A stretch of DNA of 64,000 bases from Photobacterium frigidiphilum (GTDB lineage: Bacteria; Pseudomonadota; Gammaproteobacteria; Enterobacterales; Vibrionaceae), in contig NZ_PYMJ01000004.1 of the NCBI RefSeq assembly GCF_003025615.1, positions 1 through 64,000 on the forward strand, written 5' to 3'. Positions 19,260 through 28,008 of this stretch are shown in pieces; position 1 is the stretch's first letter; every line of letters begins with the position of its first letter. The notes beneath the pieces are model-generated. The model ran no database searches and was not told the origin of the DNA. It saw only the letters and a program-made list of their open reading frames with translations. Made by a program: the position numbers and the translations under genes.

Positions 19260-20555
19260 GTGGTACAAAGAATAACGTTTGATGAGCAGGCGCTGTCACA
19301 GCGTTTAATGAATTACCGTCGCGAGCTTCATCGCTATCCAGAAGCTGCATGGTGTGAGTTTTTTACAACCAGTCGTATTGCAGGTCATTTAGAAAACTTA
19401 GGGTTTGAATTATTTTTTTCTGATCAGATCATAGCGTCCGATACGATCATGGGTCGTGATGAAAGTGCGATAGCAAAAGAACAACAGCGAGCACTTAATT
19501 GGGGCACAGACGAGAATACCATATCTAAAATGCAGGGTATTACCGGTGTTGGTGCGTTGCTTGATACTGGCAGGGAAGGGCCTGTATATGTATTCCGTTT
19601 CGATATTGATGCTGTCGAGGTAATGGAAAGCCAGAATGATTCCCACCGACCTTGTTTTCTCGGTTTTTCTTCGCTATCGCCTGGTGTCGCCCATGCTTGT
19701 GGCCATGATGCCCATGCGGCTATGGGGTTAGGCTTAGCTGAAGTGCTTGCTGAAAATATAGAATTACTGAATGGTAAAATCAAATTACTTTTTCAACCCG
19801 CCGAAGAAGGTTGCCGTGCAGGTAAAGCGATTGCAGAAAGTGGTTGGTTAGACGATGCTGATTACTTTGTAGCTGCGCATATTGGTATGAATGTGCCAAG
19901 TGGCACATTAGTCTGTGATCCTCAGCATTTCCTTTGTAGCTCTAAGTTTGATCTTCATTTTAAAGGTAAGCCAGCACACGCAGGTATCGAGCCTAATGTG
20001 GGGCGTAATGCTCTCGCTGCTGCCTGTACATCAGTTACACAGATGTTAGCCATACCTCGTCACCGTGACGGAATGACTCGTGTAAATATTGGTCAGCTTA
20101 CTTCAGGTGAAGGGCGCAATGTAATACCGGCACATGCTGTTCTGAAAGGTGAAACTCGCGGTGAAAACCGTGAATTGAACAGTTTCATGTATCAGCAGGT
20201 CGAACAAATTGCTCAAGCATCAGCAATGATGCACGGCGTGCGTGTTGAAATACAAGCACAAGGTGAAGCAATCGGTTTGCATAATGATCCTGAAATGGTC
20301 GATATCTTAGAGAGTGTTGGCTACGACAGCGGCTTTACTCATGTTGTACGCCAGAAAGATTTTGGTGCAAGTGAAGATGCTGGCTATTTGGTTGATCGGG
20401 TGCAATCTAAAGGTGGAAAGGCCGTGTATTGTTTAGTGGGATCTGACTTAACAGCAGGGCATCACAATGGTGATTTCGACATTGATGAAAGCCGCATGCT
20501 ATCAGGCGTAAAGTTATTTGCCTCTGTGATTGAGAAAATACAAGTCCAGCAATAA
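19260..20555 (+). CDS. M20-family amidohydrolase, AbgA-like
   Basis: 431 aa metallopeptidase of the M20/amidohydrolase group, most like p-aminobenzoyl-glutamate hydrolase subunit A. Metal site residues are in HACGHDAHAAMGLG and FQPAEEGCRAGKAI; the dimerisation domain follows (KPAHAGIEPNVGRNAL). No abgB partner is present next to it, so the substrate may differ. GTG start at 19260. It follows the ABC operon by 34 bases and may be co-transcribed. Confidence 0.8.
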   Translation: MVQRITFDEQALSQRLMNYRRELHRYPEAAWCEFFTTSRIAGHLENLGFELFFSDQIIASDTIMGRDESAIAKEQQRALNWGTDENTISKMQGITGVGALLDTGREGPVYVFRFDIDAVEVMESQNDSHRPCFLGFSSLSPGVAHACGHDAHAAMGLGLAEVLAENIELLNGKIKLLFQPAEEGCRAGKAIAESGWLDDADYFVAAHIGMNVPSGTLVCDPQHFLCSSKFDLHFKGKPAHAGIEPNVGRNALAAACTSVTQMLAIPRHRDGMTRVNIGQLTSGEGRNVIPAHAVLKGETRGENRELNSFMYQQVEQIAQASAMMHGVRVEIQAQGEAIGLHNDPEMVDILESVGYDSGFTHVVRQKDFGASEDAGYLVDRVQSKGGKAVYCLVGSDLTAGHHNGDFDIDESRMLSGVKLFASVIEKIQVQQ

Positions 20556-20919
20556 GCATTAGTCTTCTTATCGATATATAGACAGAACATATTTCTCAAA
20601 TCCTCAATATGAATGTATTGGGGGTTTTTTTATATCTAAAAAATACTATATTTTATATTCATAAATCATGAATGCATAAGTTTCCACTTTTTAACCGTAA
20701 AATCAGCATGTATTTTTAATATTCTTTTATCTTCTTTGAATCGTTCGATCCTGACGAATTAGAACTTTTTTGTTTTTACTATTCTAGGTGAAATTAAAAA
20801 ATCTGATTATTTTCTGATTCTATAATTATCAGTAGATTGAAACATTTAATTACGCTAATTTCCCGTTTTGACCTAACCTTGAGATGTGCCAAGCGTGATT
20901 TTTTTGATAAGGAATATGG
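20556..20919. other. AT-rich intergenic region with terminator
   Basis: 364 bases. The left part holds the hairpin terminator at 20602-20631. The remainder is very AT-rich and should include the promoter of the FUSC operon. No gene or clear operator seen. Confidence 0.5.
20602..20631 (+). terminator. rho-independent terminator
   Basis: CCTCAATA pairs with TATTGGGG (one wobble) around a six-base loop, followed by a T run. Confidence 0.75.
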
Positions 20920-23214
20920 ATGTCAGTTAAAGACACCAAACAATTGGAACAACCTAATGTTTTAAGGTCAATACTGTTATTTAATAACTGGCTTCTTCCT
21001 TTTTGTTTAAGCGAGAAGTTTAAGTTCGCCTCTAAAGTCGCACTGAGCCTGACGTTGGCTTTTTTAATTCCAATGGCAATGGGCTGGTCTCAAGCGGCAA
21101 CGGCGGCAACAACCGTTATGCTTATCGCATCTACTGGCAGCCGCCGTGAATCCCTCGCTAAAGGTACATTACGTGTGCTTGGCACTATCGTAGGCGCGAT
21201 CATTGGGTTGTTGCTGGTTGGATTGTTCGCGCAAGATCGTTTGCTGTACATGCTAGCGGTATCCATTGTTATTTCCTTTGTGTTTTATATCCGTAATGCT
21301 TACAAACAAGACCCGACGCTGTTTATGCTAACAGGCGTAATGGTGTTGATGATGTCGAACGGGGGTGATGCAGAAGGCGCATTTACATACGGTGTCGATC
21401 GTACCTTCATGACGTCGTTTGGTGTCATTGTTTACACCTTAGTTGGTGTGTTTGTTTTTCCTACCAAAACAGAACAAAACTTACGAAAGCTAACCGATGA
21501 TTTAAGCCAGATACAACAAACACTGTTTAACCGTTTAATTGCTGTACCGTCAGATGTTCAAAGCATAAATGAACAACCAGAAGATAAAAATCCAGACGAA
21601 AAAAATGAAGATGCACTGGAAGCAACCGACGATCCAGAGGCCAAAGAAATTCCCTTACAAGATGCAATTAAACAGCTTTATGCTGCACAAAATGCTTTAG
21701 AGCAGAGGTACAGCGCAATAAGTACAGAATGCAGTGATTTGTCGGCGTATAAAAAAGAATGGGATTTAGCGCTGTTTTACTACAAACAAGTGACGCTTCT
21801 ACTTATTTTTGTTGCAGAAAGCAAAAATGAACAATCTATTGATATCCCTTCTTTAATTAACGACTACAAAGATGCCGTATCACAAATAGATGCTTTATTT
21901 ACTGCATCACAAGAAGCTTGGGATGATAAAGATACAGTGCGTGAGGTGGGGGAACCCTTAAAGGTCGATATTAATACACAAAAATTATCGCAGTGTACTC
22001 ACCTTGAAAAGGGTTCTGTTATTGCATTTGGGTATTTGATTAATACTTTACACGAAAAACTATCACGCTTAGCAGTAACAGCAAGTTGCATTGACTCATT
22101 AACAGGGCGTGTCTCTTTTAATGAAACGTTTCCTAAGAAACCGGGTCGATTTTTACTGTGGGATGCTGAAAATGCAAAAACTGCCATTAAGGTTTTTGTA
22201 ACCTACTGGGTAGCCGGTATTTTATGGATTTATTTTAATCCTCCGGGAGGGTACAGTTTCGTTATTTTTGCCACAATTTTTGCATCGGTATTATCTTACT
22301 TACCCGTTCATCCTGTGTTGTTGTTAGTGTTATTTACTTTTGGTTTCTTGTTTGCTGTACCTGCCTATGTCTTTATTTTACCTCAACTGTCGTTAGGTAT
22401 AGAGCTGGGCGCCTTTCTCTTTATCTATACCTTTGTGGCGTTTTATTTATTCAAAGGCCCAGTCACTATTTTCTTTTTATTGGGACTGTTTATTTTAGGT
22501 ATCGATAATACGATGACATACCACTTCGGCATTATTCTGACGATTATGTTGTTGTTTTATCTTGTCGTATTCATGATCATTTTTTCTTATTACTTTCCAT
22601 TTTCATCCAGACCTGAACATCTGTTTCTTGTTATGAAAGAGCGTTTTTTCAGGCATGTTATGGGTGTTTTGCGCTCGCACCAAATACACAACCCCTCACT
22701 GTTTAGTCGTTTACGTTGCCGTTGGCATGTCGTCACGATGAATGTGACGATAAAAAAAATGATGATGTGGAGCAGTAAAATTAATCACAAATATTTTGAC
22801 CAAACCTCACCAGAAGCTCTCGCAAAATTTACAGGTGCATGCAATTTATTAAATAACCACCTAAACACATTTGTAATGGCTGACCAAAAATTCCAAACAA
22901 ATATGTTAGTTAACAAAGTAAGAGAAACCTACACCGATCAAGTACTACCGCACATGGCGAAATCTTTGGCGGGTGGGCGTAAAAATGAAGCACTGAATGA
23001 GATTTTTCATTCTTATACTATCAATTATGAGAGCACTGAAGAAAAACTTGAAAGCTTTTTCAATGGCTTGAGTTTGAGTGACTATTCTCATACAGATATA
23101 GCAGGATTATATATTTTTCTGAATTTAAAGAAGAATGTCTTTGAAGCAATGAATCAATGCAAAGTAGCGTACGAGGATATCAGTTGGGTGAATTTGCGAC
23201 AGAAGAGGTTTTAG
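20920..23214 (+). CDS. FUSC-family inner-membrane transporter (AaeB/YdhK-like)
   Basis: 764 aa with two blocks of membrane helices (about residues 35-165 and 410-570) separated by a soluble, highly acidic segment, and a long cytoplasmic tail: the fusaric-acid-resistance layout. Together with the following outer-membrane factor, DUF1656 protein and HlyD adaptor it corresponds to the ydhIJK/aae arrangement for export of aromatic acids or similar compounds. Start ATG 20920 with AAGGAA upstream. Confidence 0.85.
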   Translation: MSVKDTKQLEQPNVLRSILLFNNWLLPFCLSEKFKFASKVALSLTLAFLIPMAMGWSQAATAATTVMLIASTGSRRESLAKGTLRVLGTIVGAIIGLLLVGLFAQDRLLYMLAVSIVISFVFYIRNAYKQDPTLFMLTGVMVLMMSNGGDAEGAFTYGVDRTFMTSFGVIVYTLVGVFVFPTKTEQNLRKLTDDLSQIQQTLFNRLIAVPSDVQSINEQPEDKNPDEKNEDALEATDDPEAKEIPLQDAIKQLYAAQNALEQRYSAISTECSDLSAYKKEWDLALFYYKQVTLLLIFVAESKNEQSIDIPSLINDYKDAVSQIDALFTASQEAWDDKDTVREVGEPLKVDINTQKLSQCTHLEKGSVIAFGYLINTLHEKLSRLAVTASCIDSLTGRVSFNETFPKKPGRFLLWDAENAKTAIKVFVTYWVAGILWIYFNPPGGYSFVIFATIFASVLSYLPVHPVLLLVLFTFGFLFAVPAYVFILPQLSLGIELGAFLFIYTFVAFYLFKGPVTIFFLLGLFILGIDNTMTYHFGIILTIMLLFYLVVFMIIFSYYFPFSSRPEHLFLVMKERFFRHVMGVLRSHQIHNPSLFSRLRCRWHVVTMNVTIKKMMMWSSKINHKYFDQTSPEALAKFTGACNLLNNHLNTFVMADQKFQTNMLVNKVRETYTDQVLPHMAKSLAGGRKNEALNEIFHSYTINYESTEEKLESFFNGLSLSDYSHTDIAGLYIFLNLKKNVFEAMNQCKVAYEDISWVNLRQKRF

Positions 23215-23225
23215 GGGTATGAGCA

Positions 23226-24884
23226 ATGTTTAAGAAACACTTAAAAACATGTATCACTATACTGCCGTTATGCAGCTTAACCGCTTGTACCGTTGTAGGG
23301 CCTGATTATAAGGCTATCGAGTCAGTAAAAATGCCAGAGGCTTGGACTCAAAATGATACCGAGCAAGCGAATAAGAATATTGAACAATGGTGGATGCAAT
23401 TTAATGATCCTACATTAAATACCTTGGTTGAACGTGCTAACCAGCAAAACCTTGATCTTGAATCGGCAGGGTTACGTATTCTGCAAGCTCGAATGGTATT
23501 AGGCATTTCTGATTCATTCCGTTACCCACAAGTACAAACTGTATCGGGTAACTTAGCGCGTGCTTACAATAACGAAAATTCGTTTAACAACGCTGCATTG
23601 TCTTTTGATGCTGGCTGGGAAATGGATATCTGGGGTAAATATTCGCGTGGCATTGAATCTGCTGAAGCTGCAATGTACGCAACCATTGCGTCTTACAATG
23701 ATATTGCGGTGACTATTTCTGCCGAAGTAGCGCGTAATTACGTTAACTACCGTACATTCCAAGAACGTATCTTATTATCAAAACGTAACATTGAAGTGCA
23801 AAAACGTGTGGTTAATATTACTCAGGTTCAATTTGACTCTGGCAATGTAACCGAGCTGGATATTCAACAAGCAAAAAGTCAGTTATATGGCACGCAAGCG
23901 GCACTGCCATCATTAGAAATTGGCATGAATCAGGCTCGAAATGCATTGGCGGTATTATTAGGTGTTATGCCTTTCGAAGTTGAGCCTTTCCTTCAATCTG
24001 ATGCCATTGAGGCTCGAATGAAGGCATATAACACGGGGTATTCTCAAGCTAACTCAAAACGTACAGCCGCGAGTTATGATAATTATTCCTTGGTCCCTCG
24101 TGCTCCAGGCATGAGTACAAGTGTTGATGCGTCTTTGGTACTTCGCCGCCCTGATTTACAGGTTGCAGAATTACAAGCACATGCGCAAAGTGCCCAAATT
24201 GGTGTTGCAGAATCAGCGTTATACCCAAGTTTCTCTTTGTTTGGCTCCATTGGTGTTAATAGTACCGTTCAGTCGGGCAGTAGCTTTAGTTTTAGTGATT
24301 CACTCACGCTCGCTGCTGGCCCAAGTTTTTCTTGGAATATCTTTCAATATGGTCGAGTGAAAAATAACGTTCGCTTAGAAGATGCACGTTTTCAAGAAAG
24401 CCTGACTAACTACAACAAAAAGGTGTTAGTGGCTGTTCAAGAAGTCAGTAATGCTTTGGAGTCTTACGAGTTATACCAACAGCAAAAAGCCCTCCGTTTA
24501 AGTTCTGTTAGCTCTGCAGTACGTGCCTACAATATTTCTATGACGCAATATGAGAACGGACAAATTACGTTTGAACGCTTGCTGAATTCGGTAGAAACGA
24601 TGACACGAAGTGAAGACAGCTACGCGCAAATCAAAGGCAATGTTGCCAATCAGGTTGTTGCTTTATACAAAGCATTAGGCGGTGGCTGGGAAGCGAACAC
24701 AGGTAAAGCGTTTATTAAAGATGCGCAAATCCAGCAAATGAAAGAAAGAACAGACTGGGGTGATAAGCTAGATAATCCTCAAGTATTACCTCCGTTATTG
24801 CCCGATCCCGTTAAGCAACCCAAACCCTTATTTGAAGATGAACTCGGCTTTACTGATTCTACGAGCAATGAGGGGGCAGAATAG
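23226..24884 (+). CDS. Outer-membrane efflux lipoprotein, NodT/TolC family
   Basis: 552 aa. Lipoprotein-type signal peptide (CSLTAC) followed by the family start TVVGPDYKAIE. Two long coiled regions with ARNALAVLLG and RRPDLQVAELQAHAQSAQIGVAESALYP are characteristic of NodT-type outer-membrane factors. C-terminal tail after ~510 is Pro-rich. Eleven bases after the FUSC gene and overlapping the DUF1656 gene by one base. Confidence 0.9.
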   Translation: MFKKHLKTCITILPLCSLTACTVVGPDYKAIESVKMPEAWTQNDTEQANKNIEQWWMQFNDPTLNTLVERANQQNLDLESAGLRILQARMVLGISDSFRYPQVQTVSGNLARAYNNENSFNNAALSFDAGWEMDIWGKYSRGIESAEAAMYATIASYNDIAVTISAEVARNYVNYRTFQERILLSKRNIEVQKRVVNITQVQFDSGNVTELDIQQAKSQLYGTQAALPSLEIGMNQARNALAVLLGVMPFEVEPFLQSDAIEARMKAYNTGYSQANSKRTAASYDNYSLVPRAPGMSTSVDASLVLRRPDLQVAELQAHAQSAQIGVAESALYPSFSLFGSIGVNSTVQSGSSFSFSDSLTLAAGPSFSWNIFQYGRVKNNVRLEDARFQESLTNYNKKVLVAVQEVSNALESYELYQQQKALRLSSVSSAVRAYNISMTQYENGQITFERLLNSVETMTRSEDSYAQIKGNVANQVVALYKALGGGWEANTGKAFIKDAQIQQMKERTDWGDKLDNPQVLPPLLPDPVKQPKPLFEDELGFTDSTSNEGAE

Positions 24885-25093
24885 TGCAGATCCCTCATGA
24901 ATTACAACTCGGTGATATTTACTATTCGCCTTTTTTATTAGTGATGATTATTGCCATTATTGCGACATGGATAACCGTCGCTATTTTAAATAAAACACGG
25001 CTATCTCGATTAATAGCATTTCCATCAATTACGTTTATTGCGATTTCTGTTTTCTATGTTGTCGCGATTGATAGTTTCTTTTTACGATTTTAG
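24884..25093 (+). CDS. DUF1656 small membrane protein (YdhI-like)
   Basis: 69 aa with two predicted membrane helices. The N-terminal HELQLGDIYYSPFLL is typical of DUF1656, which sits next to FUSC and HlyD genes in this type of efflux operon. GTG start in a TAGTG overlap with the preceding gene. Role in the pump is unknown. Confidence 0.85.
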   Translation: MQIPHELQLGDIYYSPFLLVMIIAIIATWITVAILNKTRLSRLIAFPSITFIAISVFYVVAIDSFFLRF

Positions 25094-25095
25094 GT

Positions 25096-25992
25096 GTGAT
25101 TTTGAACAAGATAAAAAAACTATTTGTTATAGCGCTTAATATCCTAATCATAGGAGGCGCAATCTATCTGGGGTATCAGAAATATGAAGAGTATTTCAAC
25201 AACCCATGGACGCGCGACGGTCAAGTTCGGGCAAATATAATCAAAGTCGCCCCCCGTGTTTCTGGGCCCATTGTGAATGTGGCGGTAAATGATAACCAAT
25301 TTGTACGTAAAGGTGATTTACTGTTTCAGGTTGATCCAAGCACTTATGCGATTTCTTTATCACAAGCTGAAGTATCACTAGAGCGTTCAAAAGTAAGCTC
25401 GCGCGGTAAAAAGATCGAATACGATCGCTTACTGGATATTCGCGCTAAAGATAAAGGGGCGGTTTCTCATAAAGATCTTGTGCGTCGACAAATTACGTAT
25501 GAAGAGTCACTGCTGCAAATTAAATCAGCAGAAGAACAATTAAAAGCCGCTAAATTGAACATGGAGTTCACTAATGTGCATGCATCGGTTGATGGCTACG
25601 TATCCAATATTGATATTCGCAATGGCACACAAGCAGTTGCCAACCAGCCTTTGATTGCGTTAGTCGATAGTAATAGTTTCTGGGTATTTGGCTATTTTCG
25701 TGAAAACCAATTAGAACAAATAGCAATTGGTAGCAAAGCCAAAGTAACGCTAATGGCACATCCCGATAAACCCATTGAGGCGGTTGTTGAATCGTTAGGC
25801 TGGGGGATAGCCCCGAAAGACGGCACCGTAGGGTATAACTTACTGCCCAACGTGAACCCTGTTTTTCAGTGGATACGATTAGCACAGCGTATTCCAGTTC
25901 GTATTGCCGTTAATGAATTACCTGAAGGTGTCGTATTACGGTTTGGTTTGTCTGCATCCATTATGGTGCTGCAAGACAAACCAGAAGAATAA
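25096..25992 (+). CDS. HlyD/AaeA-type periplasmic adaptor protein
   Basis: 298 aa membrane-fusion protein: one N-terminal anchor helix, then the paired motifs NPWTRDGQVRANIIKVAPRVSG and a short coiled-coil hairpin, as in AaeA/YdhJ. It should bridge the FUSC pump and the outer-membrane factor. The start is GTG 25096 or TTG 25102; both are non-standard and I cannot decide. Three bases after the DUF1656 stop. Confidence 0.87.
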   Translation: MILNKIKKLFVIALNILIIGGAIYLGYQKYEEYFNNPWTRDGQVRANIIKVAPRVSGPIVNVAVNDNQFVRKGDLLFQVDPSTYAISLSQAEVSLERSKVSSRGKKIEYDRLLDIRAKDKGAVSHKDLVRRQITYEESLLQIKSAEEQLKAAKLNMEFTNVHASVDGYVSNIDIRNGTQAVANQPLIALVDSNSFWVFGYFRENQLEQIAIGSKAKVTLMAHPDKPIEAVVESLGWGIAPKDGTVGYNLLPNVNPVFQWIRLAQRIPVRIAVNELPEGVVLRFGLSASIMVLQDKPEE

Positions 25993-26039
25993 TGTGAAAA
26001 ATTTATTCCCGATTTCAGATAATAACTGCGAGGCTAATT

Positions 26040-26756
26040 ATGACCGTAGAGACAAATAATAATCAGAACAACAATGTTCCGAAGAAGAAAATAAATGAGG
26101 CTAACAACTTTTATTATATGACTGTAGCGCTTGTTATGTTGTTAGTGAGTACGTCACTCGTCGAGGTGTTACCGAATAAATTCGGTCTACTTGAATATAT
26201 ATTGGAAGGCTTTACTGCGCTTACATTTTTGGTCTGTTTAGTGAGTTTGCGGTTTGATAAAAATTGGTACCGATTCATGATGACATTGGCCGGGTGCTGG
26301 TTAGTTGCCACAATTATTCGGAACTTGTTAGGTGTACAGCAAATGGATTTAATCATGTTGGGGCTAATGTTTAGTTTCTTCTTTGGAACGTTTAAATCCG
26401 TTGCACGACAAATATTGTTCACTGGCAGTGTTGATTCCAACAAAGTTGTTGGCTCTGTCTCGTTATTTCTTCTTTTAGGCCTAATGTGGACCATTATCTA
26501 TCTGCTAGTAATGGAATTTTCACCTGAAGCATTTACAGGCATGACTGCCGCCCCATGGGTAGAGAACTTCTCTCGCATGGCTTATTTCAGTTTCGTCACC
26601 TTAACCACATTAGGTTATGGCGATATCAGCCCTTTATCACCTTTTGCACAAGTTGTTGTATATCTTGAAGCAATTGCTGGCGTGTTTTATATGGCGATTG
26701 TCGTAGCCAGTTTAGTGAGTTCGAGTCAAAGTAATCAGGAAAAACAAAATGGATAA
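26040..26756 (+). CDS. Two-pore-type ion channel domain protein
   Basis: 238 aa, predicted five to six helices. The selectivity filter region TTLGYGDISP near residues 196-205, with a pore helix before and a final helix after, marks an Ion_trans_2 potassium channel. No RCK/TrkA regulatory domain follows. It sits 47 bases after the adaptor gene and overlaps the next gene by eight bases, so it belongs to the same run. Confidence 0.85.
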   Translation: MTVETNNNQNNNVPKKKINEANNFYYMTVALVMLLVSTSLVEVLPNKFGLLEYILEGFTALTFLVCLVSLRFDKNWYRFMMTLAGCWLVATIIRNLLGVQQMDLIMLGLMFSFFFGTFKSVARQILFTGSVDSNKVVGSVSLFLLLGLMWTIIYLLVMEFSPEAFTGMTAAPWVENFSRMAYFSFVTLTTLGYGDISPLSPFAQVVVYLEAIAGVFYMAIVVASLVSSSQSNQEKQNG

Positions 26757-27888
26757 ACAAGTAGATGCTAAGCAACAAATAGACGCTCAGCAGAGTAAAA
26801 TATTCGTCAATAATATGGTTGAATCTGCCATTCGAATTGGATTGTTGTTTATCCTAATTGTATGGACGTATGACATTATAAAACCGTTCGTCATCCCTGT
26901 GCTATGGGGTGCAATTATTGCCGTTGCATTATTACCATTAACTCAAAAATTACAAAATATGCTAGGCGGTCGCCGTGGCTTATCGGCAACAATATTGGCA
27001 TTGCTGGGTATTACGCTGTTAGTTGCTCCTTTTGTTTTGGTGTCAGGTTCTATTTTTGATGCAGTAACACACTTAACTGACGTAGTACAAAGCGGCGAAA
27101 TTAAAATTCCCGGTCCAACACAGCGCATTGCTGATATCCCTGTTGTTGGTGATAAGTTGTTTGAAGTGTGGTCGCTGTTTTCGACGAATTTAGAAAAAGC
27201 CGTCACGCACTTTTTGCCTGAAATTAAAACTGCAGTAGGCGCAATGGCATCTTTGGTCGGCAGCAGTTTAGCATCCCTAGTGATGTTTATTATTTCCTTA
27301 GCGATTGCGGCAGGTTTCATGACGCACTCTATAGCATGTTCTGAGGCAATTGGAACCGTGGCTGTTCGTGTTGTGGGTAAACACGGTGAAGAATGGACAA
27401 CACTGACAGCGGCAACTATTCGTAGTGTATTACTTGGTGTTGTTGGCGTTGCCTTTATTCAGTCAATGCTGGTGGGTGCGGGCATGTTCGTGTTCGGTGT
27501 GCCTGCTGCGGGTTTAATTACACTCGGCGTGTTGATCTTGGGTATTGCTCAGCTTCCAGCGCTTATTATTGTTGCTCCTGTTATCTTTTATGTGTTCTCG
27601 ACACAAGACACAACATCGGCAACCATTTTCACAGTTTGGGTATTGCTTGCTGGTATTTCTGATAACTTCTTAAAACCAATGCTAATGGGCCGTGGTGTTG
27701 ATGTACCTATGCCAGTCATTTTGATTGGTGCTATCGGTGGTATGTTAGCGGCTGGCATTATTGGTTTATTCCTTGGGGCGGTTGTATTGGCTATTTGGTA
27801 TGAACTATTCGTGACTTGGTTGAAGTTAGATCAAGATGAAACGCCATTAGAAGCCGCTCAAGAAGATTTGGTTGAAGCAAAAGATTAA
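26749..27888 (+). CDS. AI-2E family transporter (PerM/YdiK-like)
   Basis: 379 aa membrane protein with about eight helices and the family features VPVLWGAIIAVALLPL-type start and a C-terminal PMPVILIGAIGGMLAAGIIGLFLG stretch. Family members transport AI-2 or sodium/protons; specificity is not predictable. Starts inside the end of the channel gene; last gene of the run. Confidence 0.85.
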   Translation: MDKQVDAKQQIDAQQSKIFVNNMVESAIRIGLLFILIVWTYDIIKPFVIPVLWGAIIAVALLPLTQKLQNMLGGRRGLSATILALLGITLLVAPFVLVSGSIFDAVTHLTDVVQSGEIKIPGPTQRIADIPVVGDKLFEVWSLFSTNLEKAVTHFLPEIKTAVGAMASLVGSSLASLVMFIISLAIAAGFMTHSIACSEAIGTVAVRVVGKHGEEWTTLTAATIRSVLLGVVGVAFIQSMLVGAGMFVFGVPAAGLITLGVLILGIAQLPALIIVAPVIFYVFSTQDTTSATIFTVWVLLAGISDNFLKPMLMGRGVDVPMPVILIGAIGGMLAAGIIGLFLGAVVLAIWYELFVTWLKLDQDETPLEAAQEDLVEAKD

Positions 27889-27935
27889 CCGTCTTCATTT
27901 GTGATAATGAATATAAAAGCACTTTAATCGTGGGG

Positions 27936-27958
27936 CAGGGTATGTACTGCATACCCTG
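27936..27958. terminator. Hairpin between convergent transcription units
   Basis: CAGGGTATG, five-base loop, CATACCCTG: a perfect 9-bp stem located between the + strand AI-2E gene and the minus-strand fhuB. No T-run follows, so it may be a weak terminator or an RNA-end protecting structure. Confidence 0.5.
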
Positions 27959-28008
27959 TAACCAAGAGAAAAACGCTTTTAGTCTTGATTTATTACTTCA
28001 ATCTATTG

